From Bacteroidota bacterium (lineage in GTDB: Bacteria; Bacteroidota; Bacteroidia; Chitinophagales; Chitinophagaceae), in contig JAUZOE010000022.1 in the NCBI GenBank assembly GCA_030706605.1, forward strand, positions 1 to 64,000: a DNA stretch of 64,000 nucleotides, given 5' to 3'. A program made the translations under genes and the position numbers. The stretch's first letter is position 1. Every line of letters starts with the position of its first letter. The notes under the pieces are model-generated. The model saw nothing but the letters and a program-made list of their open reading frames with translations, made no database searches and was not told where the DNA came from. Shown here in pieces: positions 47,062 through 55,946 of this stretch.

Positions 47062-47126
47062 TTTTCCCTATCAGCAATTACACTGATCATCATCATAGTC
47101 TTTCCATTGTTGTCATATTAATTTCG
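47062..47126 (+). promoter_or_regulatory. Paired FNR-like operator and promoter of the ppsA operon
   Basis: Perfect TGAT-N4-ATCA at 47084-47095; 22 bp upstream only the ATCA half is kept (47062-47073), and a GTCA half-site occurs at 47112-47115. The -7 box TAATTTCG (47119-47126) begins 29.5 bp from the centre of the perfect site. Confidence 0.65.
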
Positions 47127-47161
47127 CTATTAAAGTTCAGTTTAATTTATATAACCATATT

Positions 47162-49549
47162 ATGGATAATTTAATTAAAAAATTTGATAAAATCAGCATT
47201 AGTGATATAGCTGTAGTAGGAGGCAAAAACGCATCTCTTGGCGAAATGTTTTCTAAGCTTTCATCCAAAGGTATTCCCGTGCCAGAAGGTTTCGCCATCA
47301 CAGCTTTTGCTTTTGAAGAGTTTCTGACACATAACTCATTGCATGTTCCTTTGAATAACCTGATGCTTCATCTGGATAAAAAAAAATATGCAAACCTTCA
47401 GGAAATAGGTGGCAAGGCAAGAAAGTTATTGCTTAATGCCGAACTTCCTAAAAACCTGCAGCTTGCCATAGTACATGCTTATAAAGAATTGTGTGGAAAA
47501 GAATATTTTGAAGTAGCAGTAAGGAGTAGTGCCACCGCGGAAGATTTACCACAGGCAAGTTTTGCCGGACAACATGAATCATATCTCAATGTTAAAGGCG
47601 AAGAAGCTCTACTTAAAGCCGTGCAGAAATGTTTTGCTTCACTCTACACAGACAGAGCTATCAAATATCGTGAGGATAATGGTTTTGAGCACAGTAAAGT
47701 ATCCTTGTCTGTGGGTGTACAAAGAATGGTACGTTCAGATAAAGCCTGTTCTGGTGTTGGATTTACGCTGGAGCCTGAATCGGGTTTCAGGGATATCATT
47801 CACCTGAGCGGCGTTTGGGGGTTGGGAGAAAATATTGTTCAGGGCACTGTAACGCCGGATGAATTTTTTGTTTTCAAACCAACATTGATACAAAAGAGAA
47901 ATCCCATTATTCAAAAAAAGTTAGGTGCAAAAGAAAAAATGATGATTTATAGTGATGATGAAAATAACCCTGTAGTCAACCTTCCCACACCGAAAGAAAA
48001 ACAGGAACAATACGTGTTGAATGATGATGAAATAACCAGGCTGGCCAATTGGGCATTAATTATTGAAGAACATTATCAAAAACCAATGGATATTGAATGG
48101 GCAAAGGACGGCATTACCCGTGAATTATTTATTATCCAGGCAAGGCCCGAAACAGTTCATTCCCAAAAAAATCCATTGCTGGTAAAAGAATATGCTCTGA
48201 TGGATAAAGGAGAGCGCCTGACAAGCGGCGAAGCTATTGGCTCTAAAGTAGTGACTGGCATAGCCCGGATTTTGAAATCACCTGAAGAATCAAATAAATT
48301 ACAGCCTGGCGAAATTGTGGTAACTGATTTAACCAGCCCTGATTGGGACCCGATACTAAAAAATGCCACAGGCATTATTACTAATAAAGGCGGAAGGACA
48401 AGCCACGCTTCTATTGTAGCCCGTGAGCTGGGTGTTCCTGCCATTGTTGGTTGTGGAGATGCTACAAAAAAAATTACAGATGGAGAAACGATAACGGTTT
48501 CCTGCTGTGAAGGAAAAACTGGGTTTGTGTACAAAGGGAAATTGACATTTAAAGAAACTGAACTTGATTTCTCCAATATAAAGAAACCGGAAACTACTGA
48601 AGTAATGCTGATTGCAGGAGATCCTGATAAGGCATTTAAGTTATCATTTTACCCCAATGATGGCATAGGTTTATTACGAATGGAATTTATAATTACCCAT
48701 TCAATACAAATTCACCCGATGGCGCTGGTTAGGTTTGATGAATTGAAAGATGAAGCCGTAAAGCAAAAGATCGAAGAGCTTACACATCATTACCCTGATA
48801 AATGCAACTATTTTGTAGATAAACTGTCGCAGGGCGTGGCTACTATAGCGGCTGCATTTTATCCGAAGGATGTTATTGTCCGCATGAGCGATTTTAAGAC
48901 CAATGAATACGCCAACCTGATTGGCGGGAAAGATTTTGAACCTAAAGAAGAAAACCCTATGATCGGTTTTCGCGGGGCATCCAGGTATTATAATAATTTA
49001 TATAAAGAAGGTTTTCGACTGGAATGTGACGCTATCCGGAAAGTGAGGGATGAAATGGGTTTAACTAATGTGAAAGTAATGATTCCTTTTTGCAGGACCA
49101 TAGAAGAAGGCAACAAAGTGATTGCAGTAATGAAGACCTTTGGCCTTGAACAAGGAGTTAATAACCTGGAAATATATGTGATGGCCGAAATCCCCAGCAA
49201 CGTATTGCTTGCCGGAAAATTTGCACAAATATTTGATGGATTCTCTATTGGTTCAAATGATTTAACACAGCTTACCCTGGGTATTGACAGGGATTCTGCA
49301 ATCGTCAGCAATTTGTTCAGTGAGCAAAATGAAGCGGCTAAAGAAATGATTGCTATGATGATCAATAAAGCAAAAAAAGCGGGTATGAAAATCGGGTTAT
49401 GTGGCCAGGCTCCCAGCGATTTTCCTGAGTTTGCACAATTTTTAGTAGAGCAAGGCATTGACAGCATTTCATTTAACTCTGATGCTCTACTAAAAGGCAT
49501 TGAAAATATTAATAAGGCCGAATCAAAAGCTCTTCTAAATACACTATAA
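47162..49549 (+). CDS. ppsA: Phosphoenolpyruvate synthase
   Basis: 795-aa enzyme turning pyruvate and ATP into PEP, AMP and phosphate, the entry to gluconeogenesis from pyruvate. The N-terminal ATP-grasp domain (about 15-340) begins GGKNASLGEMFSKL; the swivelling phospho-His domain carries His415 in GGRTSHASIVAREL; the C-terminal barrel ends with the catalytic Cys in GLCGQAPSD. Normal length. Genes for an SDR (10 bp later) and a PfkB-type kinase follow in the same direction, probably one operon under the paired operator. Confidence 0.94.
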   Translation: MDNLIKKFDKISISDIAVVGGKNASLGEMFSKLSSKGIPVPEGFAITAFAFEEFLTHNSLHVPLNNLMLHLDKKKYANLQEIGGKARKLLLNAELPKNLQLAIVHAYKELCGKEYFEVAVRSSATAEDLPQASFAGQHESYLNVKGEEALLKAVQKCFASLYTDRAIKYREDNGFEHSKVSLSVGVQRMVRSDKACSGVGFTLEPESGFRDIIHLSGVWGLGENIVQGTVTPDEFFVFKPTLIQKRNPIIQKKLGAKEKMMIYSDDENNPVVNLPTPKEKQEQYVLNDDEITRLANWALIIEEHYQKPMDIEWAKDGITRELFIIQARPETVHSQKNPLLVKEYALMDKGERLTSGEAIGSKVVTGIARILKSPEESNKLQPGEIVVTDLTSPDWDPILKNATGIITNKGGRTSHASIVARELGVPAIVGCGDATKKITDGETITVSCCEGKTGFVYKGKLTFKETELDFSNIKKPETTEVMLIAGDPDKAFKLSFYPNDGIGLLRMEFIITHSIQIHPMALVRFDELKDEAVKQKIEELTHHYPDKCNYFVDKLSQGVATIAAAFYPKDVIVRMSDFKTNEYANLIGGKDFEPKEENPMIGFRGASRYYNNLYKEGFRLECDAIRKVRDEMGLTNVKVMIPFCRTIEEGNKVIAVMKTFGLEQGVNNLEIYVMAEIPSNVLLAGKFAQIFDGFSIGSNDLTQLTLGIDRDSAIVSNLFSEQNEAAKEMIAMMINKAKKAGMKIGLCGQAPSDFPEFAQFLVEQGIDSISFNSDALLKGIENINKAESKALLNTL

Positions 49550-49559
49550 AATAATTAAT

Positions 49560-50312
49560 ATGGAACGTTTAAAAAATAAAGTGGTAATCATTACTGGTGC
49601 AGCAGGAGGTATGGGTGCTACGGAAGCAAAATTATTTGCACAGGAAGGTGCAAAAGTTATTGCAACCGACTTACAGGAAGATAAACTAAAAAAATGGGTG
49701 GAGGAAGCTTCCGAAGAGGGATTTACAATTGATTATGTCAAACATGAGGTTTCCAGTGAAGCTGATTGGCAGAAAGTGGTTGACATGACATTAGCTTTAC
49801 ATGGCCGGATTGACGTATTGGTTAATAATGCCGGGGTATTTCCTGGTTTTACGGACTGTGAACAAACAACCAAAGAACTGTGGGATAAAGTTATTGCTAT
49901 TAATCTCACAGGGCCATTCCTGGGATGTAAAGCTTGTATCCCTCACATGAGAAAAAGCGGAGGTGGTTCTATTGTAAATATTTCTTCAATCGCAGGTTTG
50001 GTAGGAGGAAACGGTGCAGCTTATACATCCTCAAAGGGAGGTTTACGCTTGCTTAGCAAAGACCTTGCTGTTACATTGGCAAAAGATAAAATAAGGGTTA
50101 ATACCATTTGTCCTGGTGCTGTTTTAACGCCAATGACTGAAGACTTACTGAAACAACCAAGTATGGATGAAACTATCAAGAGCATGTCTCCTCAGGCACG
50201 GGTCGCTGACGCTATCGAAATCGCATGGGGTGCTTTATTTCTTGCTTCAGACGAATCATCATTTGTAACCGGGGCAGATTTAACAATTGATGGCGGAGCA
50301 GTAGCTAGGTAA
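49560..50312 (+). CDS. Short-chain dehydrogenase/reductase
   Basis: 250-aa classical SDR with the cofactor motif TGAAGGMG at 12-19, the NNAG motif (VLVNNAGVFPG), and the catalytic Ser with Tyr155 and Lys159 (AAYTSSKGG). It ends with SSFVTGADLTIDGGAVA, usual for 3-oxoacyl-ACP reductase or glucose dehydrogenase-like members. Substrate not predictable. It sits 10 bp after ppsA. Confidence 0.88.
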   Translation: MERLKNKVVIITGAAGGMGATEAKLFAQEGAKVIATDLQEDKLKKWVEEASEEGFTIDYVKHEVSSEADWQKVVDMTLALHGRIDVLVNNAGVFPGFTDCEQTTKELWDKVIAINLTGPFLGCKACIPHMRKSGGGSIVNISSIAGLVGGNGAAYTSSKGGLRLLSKDLAVTLAKDKIRVNTICPGAVLTPMTEDLLKQPSMDETIKSMSPQARVADAIEIAWGALFLASDESSFVTGADLTIDGGAVAR

Positions 50313-50392
50313 TAAATAAAAATCCGAAATAAGTAAAACCTTGTTTAATCAAGGAATACTTTTATAACTTCCGAATAAATAAATATTAAGAC

Positions 50393-51319
50393 ATGGGATC
50401 TATTGTTACGGTTACCATTAATCCTACTATTGATAAGACTACTTCCGTATCTGCAATGGTTCCTGAAAAAAAATTAAAATGCAGCCCGCCCTTATTTGAA
50501 CCGGGAGGTGGAGGCATTAATGTGGCAAGAGCTATTAAAAAATTAGGGGGAGATGCAAAGGCGGTTTACCTAGCCGGAGGTTACAATGGTGATCTCTTGA
50601 AAAAATTACTAACTCAAGAGGGGATCAATTCTCTGCCTGTTGAAATTCAGAAAGATTCGAGAGAGAATATGATTGTTTTAGATATGGCCACTAATCAGCA
50701 ATATCGCTTTGGTATGCCTGGTCCAGAAATTACTGAAAAAGAGTGGCAGCATTGCTTACAAACAATCGAACAAATTAAACATATTGACTTTCTGATCGCT
50801 AGTGGCAGTCTGTCACCTGGTGTACCAGTGAATATTTTTGCGCAAATAGCAGATATTGCCAGAAAGAAAAATGCAAAGCTGGTAGTAGATACTTCAGGAG
50901 AAGCTTTAAAATTAGCAGTTAAGGAAGGTGTCTATTTATTAAAACCAAACTTAGGGGAGTTGGCTTCACTGGCAGGAAAAGAAGAATTAGCACCTGAATC
51001 AGTTGTTGAAACTGCTAAACAAATAATTGGTGAAGGATACTGTGAAGTGATCATAGTGTCAATGGGTGTTGCAGGTGCCATACTCATAACAGAAAATATT
51101 GTTCAACAGCTTACAGCACCTCCTGTAAAAAGGAAAAGCACTGTAGGAGCAGGAGATAGTATGGTGGCCGGTATTGTTTTGAGCTTATCCCGTGGCATAA
51201 ATTTATTGGAGTCTGTAAAGTATGGCGTAGCTTGTGGAACAGCATCTACGATGAATCCGGGAACGGAATTATGCCGGATTGAAGACGTTGAAAAGCTCTA
51301 TAAAGTAATTATGTTGTAA
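50393..51319 (+). CDS. PfkB-type hexose-phosphate kinase (1-phosphofructokinase family)
   Basis: 308-aa ribokinase-fold kinase. It begins VTVTINPTIDKTTSV, has the substrate motif GGGGINVARAIKKLGG near 38-53 and the catalytic motif TVGAGDSMVAG near 250. The family includes 6-phosphofructokinase II and 1-phosphofructokinase. No fructose PTS is nearby, so 6-phosphofructokinase II is the likelier role. Being next to ppsA, it pairs a gluconeogenic with a glycolytic enzyme in one stress operon. Confidence 0.87.
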   Translation: MGSIVTVTINPTIDKTTSVSAMVPEKKLKCSPPLFEPGGGGINVARAIKKLGGDAKAVYLAGGYNGDLLKKLLTQEGINSLPVEIQKDSRENMIVLDMATNQQYRFGMPGPEITEKEWQHCLQTIEQIKHIDFLIASGSLSPGVPVNIFAQIADIARKKNAKLVVDTSGEALKLAVKEGVYLLKPNLGELASLAGKEELAPESVVETAKQIIGEGYCEVIIVSMGVAGAILITENIVQQLTAPPVKRKSTVGAGDSMVAGIVLSLSRGINLLESVKYGVACGTASTMNPGTELCRIEDVEKLYKVIML

Positions 51320-51353
51320 AATTATATTCGAGGGAATCTTTGGGATTACTATT

Positions 51354-52397
51354 TTACCTGCTTAGCAAAATATTCAATGGCTCCCATCCGGATATTTGGT
51401 CGGTTACGATTTTTAATATACCAACAAAGGGAATAAATAATATCATTCCGGAAACACCCCATAAAAGCCCTCCTGCAACAATTGCGACGAGTGTAGCCCA
51501 GGTGCTTACTTTTAATTGTGTAGCGACTACTTTTGGAAAAATTACATTTGCTTCAAGGTATTGTACAAAAGCAAATACAGCTATTACACCAATCGGATAC
51601 CAGATAGAATCCTTGGTGATCCATGCTACCGAAATGGGTAATAAAGCGCTAATGAAGATACCTATATAGGGAATAATGGTCATCACTGCTGTGAGCATGC
51701 CAAAGAGTATGGCATGCCGGATACCCAATGCCAGTAATCCAATGCTGTTAAGTGCACCTACAATCAAATAGACTATGATCATGCCCTTTATAAAATTAAA
51801 ATAGGTGTGGATCACTTCTCTTAAAACAAACTGTAATTGCCGCTCGTAGATACTGCTGCTGGTTATCTTTGCCAGGAACTTTACAAATATGGCTCTGTTG
51901 TATAGAAAAAGAGCAGAATAAACTGGCACTAAGAATAAGTTGAACAAAGTGCTTGCTGTTTCTGAAAGAATACTTTGTGCAATACTTCCTGCATTATTAT
52001 TAAAATTATGAATAGCATTTTCCCACCACTCATTCTGTGATAAAACGGGAATTCCCAAACCAGACTCTATCCATTGCTGTAATTGAAGCAAGGAAGGTTT
52101 AATTTTTGTCATTAATTCGGGTAAATCTTTCCTGAAAATATCAACTTGCATAACAAGCAGGCTTACTAATGCACTGAATAAAATCAAAATAATCAGGAGT
52201 CCTGCAGCAATAGCAAGACTGCGTGGCCATTTTCGTTGTTCCAGCCATTTGCAAACGGGATATACAACGATAGCAATTAATAATCCATAACAAATAGGTA
52301 TAAATAGAGTCCTGCCGAAATAAAGAATAATTGCGGTAAAAAATATCACCTGCAGCAACTTTAGTATTGAACCGTTATTATAGGAATGATTGATCAT
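51354..52397 (-). CDS. AI-2E-family transporter
   Basis: 347-aa membrane protein with about eight hydrophobic segments and the family core (SALLPISVAWITKDSIWYPI and VVATQLKVSTWATLVAIVAG). Members export autoinducer-2 or small ions such as Na+. The start is the ATG at 52397 (MINHSYNN), which overlaps the stop of the small upstream ORF as ATGA, showing translational coupling. The frame's earlier start at 52418 is rejected for that reason. Confidence 0.86.
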   Translation of the reverse strand: MINHSYNNGSILKLLQVIFFTAIILYFGRTLFIPICYGLLIAIVVYPVCKWLEQRKWPRSLAIAAGLLIILILFSALVSLLVMQVDIFRKDLPELMTKIKPSLLQLQQWIESGLGIPVLSQNEWWENAIHNFNNNAGSIAQSILSETASTLFNLFLVPVYSALFLYNRAIFVKFLAKITSSSIYERQLQFVLREVIHTYFNFIKGMIIVYLIVGALNSIGLLALGIRHAILFGMLTAVMTIIPYIGIFISALLPISVAWITKDSIWYPIGVIAVFAFVQYLEANVIFPKVVATQLKVSTWATLVAIVAGGLLWGVSGMILFIPFVGILKIVTDQISGWEPLNILLSR

Positions 52398-52552
52398 GAT
52401 TCCATTGCATTGAGCCAAACAAGAAAATCATAAAGTTTCATTAAAAACCATTCTATTGCCTGTTTACCGTAATGACTTGATAGGTACATGACAAATAGTA
52501 AAGTAACCCCGTATGCCAATAATTCTGATAATATTTTTTCTGAGGTTATCAT
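52394..52552 (-). CDS. Small 52-aa protein coupled to the AI-2E gene
   Basis: A 52-codon frame beginning MITSEKILSELLAYGVTLLF and ending WLNAMES. It has one hydrophobic helix in its first half. Its stop overlaps the AI-2E ATG (ATGA), and a -7-like box (52581-52574) with the paired operator lies directly upstream, so it would be the first gene of the transcript. I do not recognise a family. Confidence 0.65.
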   Translation of the reverse strand: MITSEKILSELLAYGVTLLFVMYLSSHYGKQAIEWFLMKLYDFLVWLNAMES

Positions 52553-52573
52553 AAATTGGTTTTATCAACAATT

Positions 52574-52669
52574 CAAAGTAAATAGATTTAATCGTCACTA
52601 TCAATGATGGCTATCAATTTTTTACTTGATGGAGGTCATTAATTTACTACCCTTCATCAGCTAGATTTG
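52574..52669. promoter_or_regulatory. Shared paired operator with two divergent promoters (52-aa/AI-2E and phospholipase D)
   Basis: TGAT-N4-ATCA (52605-52616, perfect) and TGAT-N4-GTCA (52627-52638) start 22 bp apart. The forward -7 box TAGATTTG (52662-52669) is perfect; the reverse one is TTACTTTG (52581-52574). Both begin 29.5 bp from the centre of the nearer site, which puts it close to -41.5. Confidence 0.8.
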
Positions 52670-52685
52670 TCATTACCTTTAGCTA

Positions 52686-53870
52686 ATGCGTTATTTAAAG
52701 ATTCAAAAGACTTCTTCGAAATATTCAAACCAGAATAAAATAAGATTAATCCGTGGCGGGAAGGAATATTTTGAATTGCTCTTACAGTTGATTAATCAGG
52801 CCACTGAGAGTATTCACCTGCAAACATACATTTATGATAATGATGAAACGGGTAAACTTGTAGCTGAGGCGTTGAAAGCCGCCGCAAAAAGGAATATTAG
52901 TGTTTATTTATTGGCAGACGGCTATGCTTCGCAAAATTTGTCAGAAAAATTTGTAAAGGAATTGCGGGAAGCCGGCGTTCATTTTCGTTTTTTTGAACCT
53001 TTTTTTAAAAGCAAAAATTATTATTTTGGCCGGAGAATGCACCATAAAATATTTGTCGCAGATGCGAAATTTGCTCTTGTTGGTGGAACCAATATCGCTA
53101 ATCGTTATAATGATATGCCCGGAAATCCTGCCTGGTTAGACTTTACATTGTATGTTGAAGGTGAAGTCTCCCAACAACTTTGTATACTTTGTTGGAAAAC
53201 ATGGAGAGGATTCCCTCTGAAATTGGGCCCCACCTCATGCAAGGAAAAAAAAGTATTATTTGACTTTAAAGATAAAGAAGCAACCAGGGTAAGAATGAGC
53301 CGTAACGATTGGGTACGCGGCAAAAATGAAATTTCTGCTAGCTATATTGAAATGATTCAGCATGCAAGCTCGCATATTACTATATTATGTAGTTATTTTT
53401 TACCTGGTACAATAATCCGGAAGTTATTGAGAAGTGCCACCAGGCGAGGGGTTAAGATAAGAGTAATTACTGCTGGCACTTCAGATGTTATGGTAGCAAA
53501 ACACGCCGAGCGCTGGCTATACGATTGGATGCTGCGAAATAAAATAGAATTATATGAATATCAGCCTTCTGTTTTGCATGCTAAAGTTGCTGTATGCGAT
53601 AGTAAGTGGGTTACTATAGGATCTTATAATGTAAATAATATTAGCGCTTATGCCAGCATAGAGTTAAACCTCGATGTAGATAATGCTGATTTTGCCAGTA
53701 GTGTCGAGCAGACATTAGATAACATTACAAAAAATGAATGCCTGGAAATTACTGCGGAAAATTATCTTAGGACAAAAAGTCTATTTAAACAATTTATCAA
53801 TTGGAGTTCTTATATGACTATCCGTATTCTAATTTACCTGCTTACATTTTATTATAAGCAAAAGCGATGA
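52686..53870 (+). CDS. Phospholipase D-family protein (cardiolipin synthase-like)
   Basis: 394-aa protein with two complete HKD motifs: His119-Lys121-Asp126 (MHHKIFVADAK) and His298-Lys300-Asp305 (LHAKVAVCDSK). Such enzymes transfer phosphatidyl groups, most often to make cardiolipin. No N-terminal membrane helices are seen, as in the ClsB type, and a hydrophobic segment lies at the very C-terminus (MTIRILIYLLTFYY). Stress-induced membrane remodelling would fit the regulon. Confidence 0.87.
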   Translation: MRYLKIQKTSSKYSNQNKIRLIRGGKEYFELLLQLINQATESIHLQTYIYDNDETGKLVAEALKAAAKRNISVYLLADGYASQNLSEKFVKELREAGVHFRFFEPFFKSKNYYFGRRMHHKIFVADAKFALVGGTNIANRYNDMPGNPAWLDFTLYVEGEVSQQLCILCWKTWRGFPLKLGPTSCKEKKVLFDFKDKEATRVRMSRNDWVRGKNEISASYIEMIQHASSHITILCSYFLPGTIIRKLLRSATRRGVKIRVITAGTSDVMVAKHAERWLYDWMLRNKIELYEYQPSVLHAKVAVCDSKWVTIGSYNVNNISAYASIELNLDVDNADFASSVEQTLDNITKNECLEITAENYLRTKSLFKQFINWSSYMTIRILIYLLTFYYKQKR

Positions 53871-53908
53871 TTTTTATTAATAATCATGATTAGGTTTTTA
53901 GAAGTACA

Positions 53909-54919
53909 TTAATTTCCACTTATTCTTTTTAATAATGATTCTATTGTTTGTCGGTTCCATCCTTCAAATCTGCCACGCTGTACTACCAGCGTGTTATCTT
54001 GTGGATGTTGCAAAAAATAATGGAACACGAATTTATTCCCGGGAAATTGCCATCCAATAATTTGGCCAAAGCGCAAATCATTAAATACAAGGGTGTCACC
54101 CCATTTTTCCACCGTATAAAATTGCTGAGAGAAGCGGATAAGATGCTGGATATCTTCATGGTCCCGTATAGAATTTAATAAAGAATCATTACGGGGAAAA
54201 TATTGAAAATCAATTTCTTTTTTATTATCGAATAATGAGCGAAAACCAACATGGTAGCCGCTGTCATTGCCAGCCACAATATACCATAACCAGTTTTGTA
54301 GAGGTGCCGGAGTAGTAAAATATCTTGTATAACTGATTTGTTGCTTATGCAATATGTATTTTACATCCGTATCTATTTTAACTTTATTGATTAGACAGTA
54401 TAATAAATACAATGTACTTAGTCCAAGACCCAAGTGCCACCAGTTTTTCCGTTTTTTGTTTCCTCTTTTTAAATAAATAAGTGCGACACAGGCCATACCA
54501 GGCCAGAAAGAGAAGAAAGGATCGACAACATAAATAGCATTGAAAGAAATGCGTTGATGGCTGAATGGTTCAAACCATCCGACGCCATAATTATTAAAGG
54601 CATCAATAAAAACATGTGCGAAAATTACTCCTCCAAAAAACAACATCCACTTTCCCAGCCGGATATTATGCGGCCGGTGCCAATATTCAGCAAGCAAAGC
54701 AAACAAAGGGGTAATAATAATACAAAACAAAAATGAATGCGTAAACCCACGATGAGCCAGTAAAGCTGAAGGTGTATGCATCCAGGAGGAAGCGATAAAA
54801 TCAATATCCGGAATACTTTGAGCGAGAGCTCCCCATAACATGGCTTTCTTGCCAAGTTTTTTCCCGGCAAAAGCTTCGCCCATACAGGCTCCAAGCGCAA
54901 GATGCGTAAGAGAATCCAT
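53909..54919 (-). CDS. YdjM/DUF457-type membrane-bound metal-dependent hydrolase
   Basis: 336-aa polytopic protein. The N-terminal MDSLTHLALGACMGEA and the SIPDIDFIASSW and AHRGFTHSFLF motifs hold the conserved His and Asp residues of the DUF457 family. About five membrane segments lie in the first 200 residues, followed by a soluble domain. The start is chosen at MDSLTH; two further ATGs lie upstream (54922 and 54937). Reaction unknown. It shares an operator pair with the gene at 55075. Confidence 0.8.
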   Translation of the reverse strand: MDSLTHLALGACMGEAFAGKKLGKKAMLWGALAQSIPDIDFIASSWMHTPSALLAHRGFTHSFLFCIIITPLFALLAEYWHRPHNIRLGKWMLFFGGVIFAHVFIDAFNNYGVGWFEPFSHQRISFNAIYVVDPFFSFWPGMACVALIYLKRGNKKRKNWWHLGLGLSTLYLLYCLINKVKIDTDVKYILHKQQISYTRYFTTPAPLQNWLWYIVAGNDSGYHVGFRSLFDNKKEIDFQYFPRNDSLLNSIRDHEDIQHLIRFSQQFYTVEKWGDTLVFNDLRFGQIIGWQFPGNKFVFHYFLQHPQDNTLVVQRGRFEGWNRQTIESLLKRISGN

Positions 54920-54922
54920 CAT

Positions 54923-55021
54923 TAAATATAGCAACATTTATGAGAATAATATTTGTGAGAACAATCAATACTTTTTGTGATGGACATCAGTGTTTTGAGA
55001 TAGTTTTAAAAAGTAGCTTGG
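54923..55021. promoter_or_regulatory. Shared paired operator (metal-dependent hydrolase / small membrane protein)
   Basis: TGAG-N4-ATCA (54956-54967, degenerate first half) and TGAT-N4-ATCA (54978-54989, perfect) start 22 bp apart. Candidate -7 boxes are TAGCTTGG (55014-55021, plus) and TATATTTA (54930-54923, minus), each with one mismatch to TAnnTTTG. Confidence 0.6.
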
Positions 55022-55074
55022 GCTTTTAAAAAGAAATGCCTTTGTTCAAAAACAAAACCAGCTAATAATAAATA

Positions 55075-55467
55075 ATGAAAAAGAAATTACTCTTATTTTT
55101 TTTGACTGCTTTTGTTGCCCTTACAAGCACATTATCCGGCCTCGTAATGATAATTGACCCCAAAGGTGAAACCTTGAATTTATCACTTGCCTTGTTGAAA
55201 GAAACACCGTTTAAAAATTTTGCAATACCAGGAATATTATTATTGGGAGTCGTTGGTGGCGTAAATCTAATTGCCTTATTTTATAATATAAAACAACATC
55301 CTAACCGCTATAATTGGGCTATGATTGGTGGACTTATAACTATCGCATGGATTATAGTGCAAATGATGTTAATTCATACTATTCATTGGCTGCATTTTCT
55401 CTATCTTGATATCGCACTGATTATTATACTTATTTCATATCAATTGAAAATAAAATGGGTTTTTTAA
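55075..55467 (+). CDS. Four-helix membrane protein
   Basis: 130-aa protein with four hydrophobic helices and short loops. Its pattern (a helix ending in IDPKGE, then TPFKNFAIPGILLLGVVGG, then IHWLHFLYLD) is also found in the first 130 residues of the DUF998 protein encoded at 55947-57011, so the two are homologous over this module. Function unknown. It has its own paired operator upstream. Confidence 0.72.
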   Translation: MKKKLLLFFLTAFVALTSTLSGLVMIIDPKGETLNLSLALLKETPFKNFAIPGILLLGVVGGVNLIALFYNIKQHPNRYNWAMIGGLITIAWIIVQMMLIHTIHWLHFLYLDIALIIILISYQLKIKWVF

Positions 55468-55946
55468 TCACTGTATAATTTAATCTCTAAACAGAGAAAA
55501 AATGACTTCTAATAAACATCGCAAATAAAATTATGCTTTCCCGACGGATGCTTCAAAAAAAGTATATCAAATTATTTTCACTCTTATTGTGGCAATAAAG
55601 GGGGATGTCTTAGTTTTATTATTTATTTTATGTTTGTTCAATTGAGATAAGCGGTCACTGATTCAAACTTTTGTATTTGCAAATTGCCTGGCAAAAATTA
55701 AATGTATAAAAATGTTTCGGATGGAAAACAAGAAGTTTAGTAAATTTTGAGGCCATTTCAAATACTTATTTATCGGGCAAAGAAAGTGGCTAAGCTGTTC
55801 TACAGGAGTTGATGATAAAGAAACCAATGAGTCGAAAAGTGATTACATCCCCGAATCAGAAAAATTGGTACGGGCGTATTAATCTTATTATTAAAATAAA
55901 TAAAAAACAGGTATGATTCAATAGAATGATCAAGAGAGATTCGGGA
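55468..55946. other. Gap of 479 bp, possibly with a gene remnant
   Basis: No intact gene. A forward open frame ending with the stop at 55880-55882 reads WLSCSTGVDDKETNE then SDYIPESEKLVRAY. It resembles a lipoprotein tail but has no ATG and follows a stop. It may be a decayed small lipoprotein gene. No operator pair is seen. Confidence 0.35.

Noticed and set aside
48157-49500. Two long frames (139 and 170 codons) antisense to ppsA
   Set aside because: They overlap catalytic parts of ppsA entirely and show no start signals or family features.
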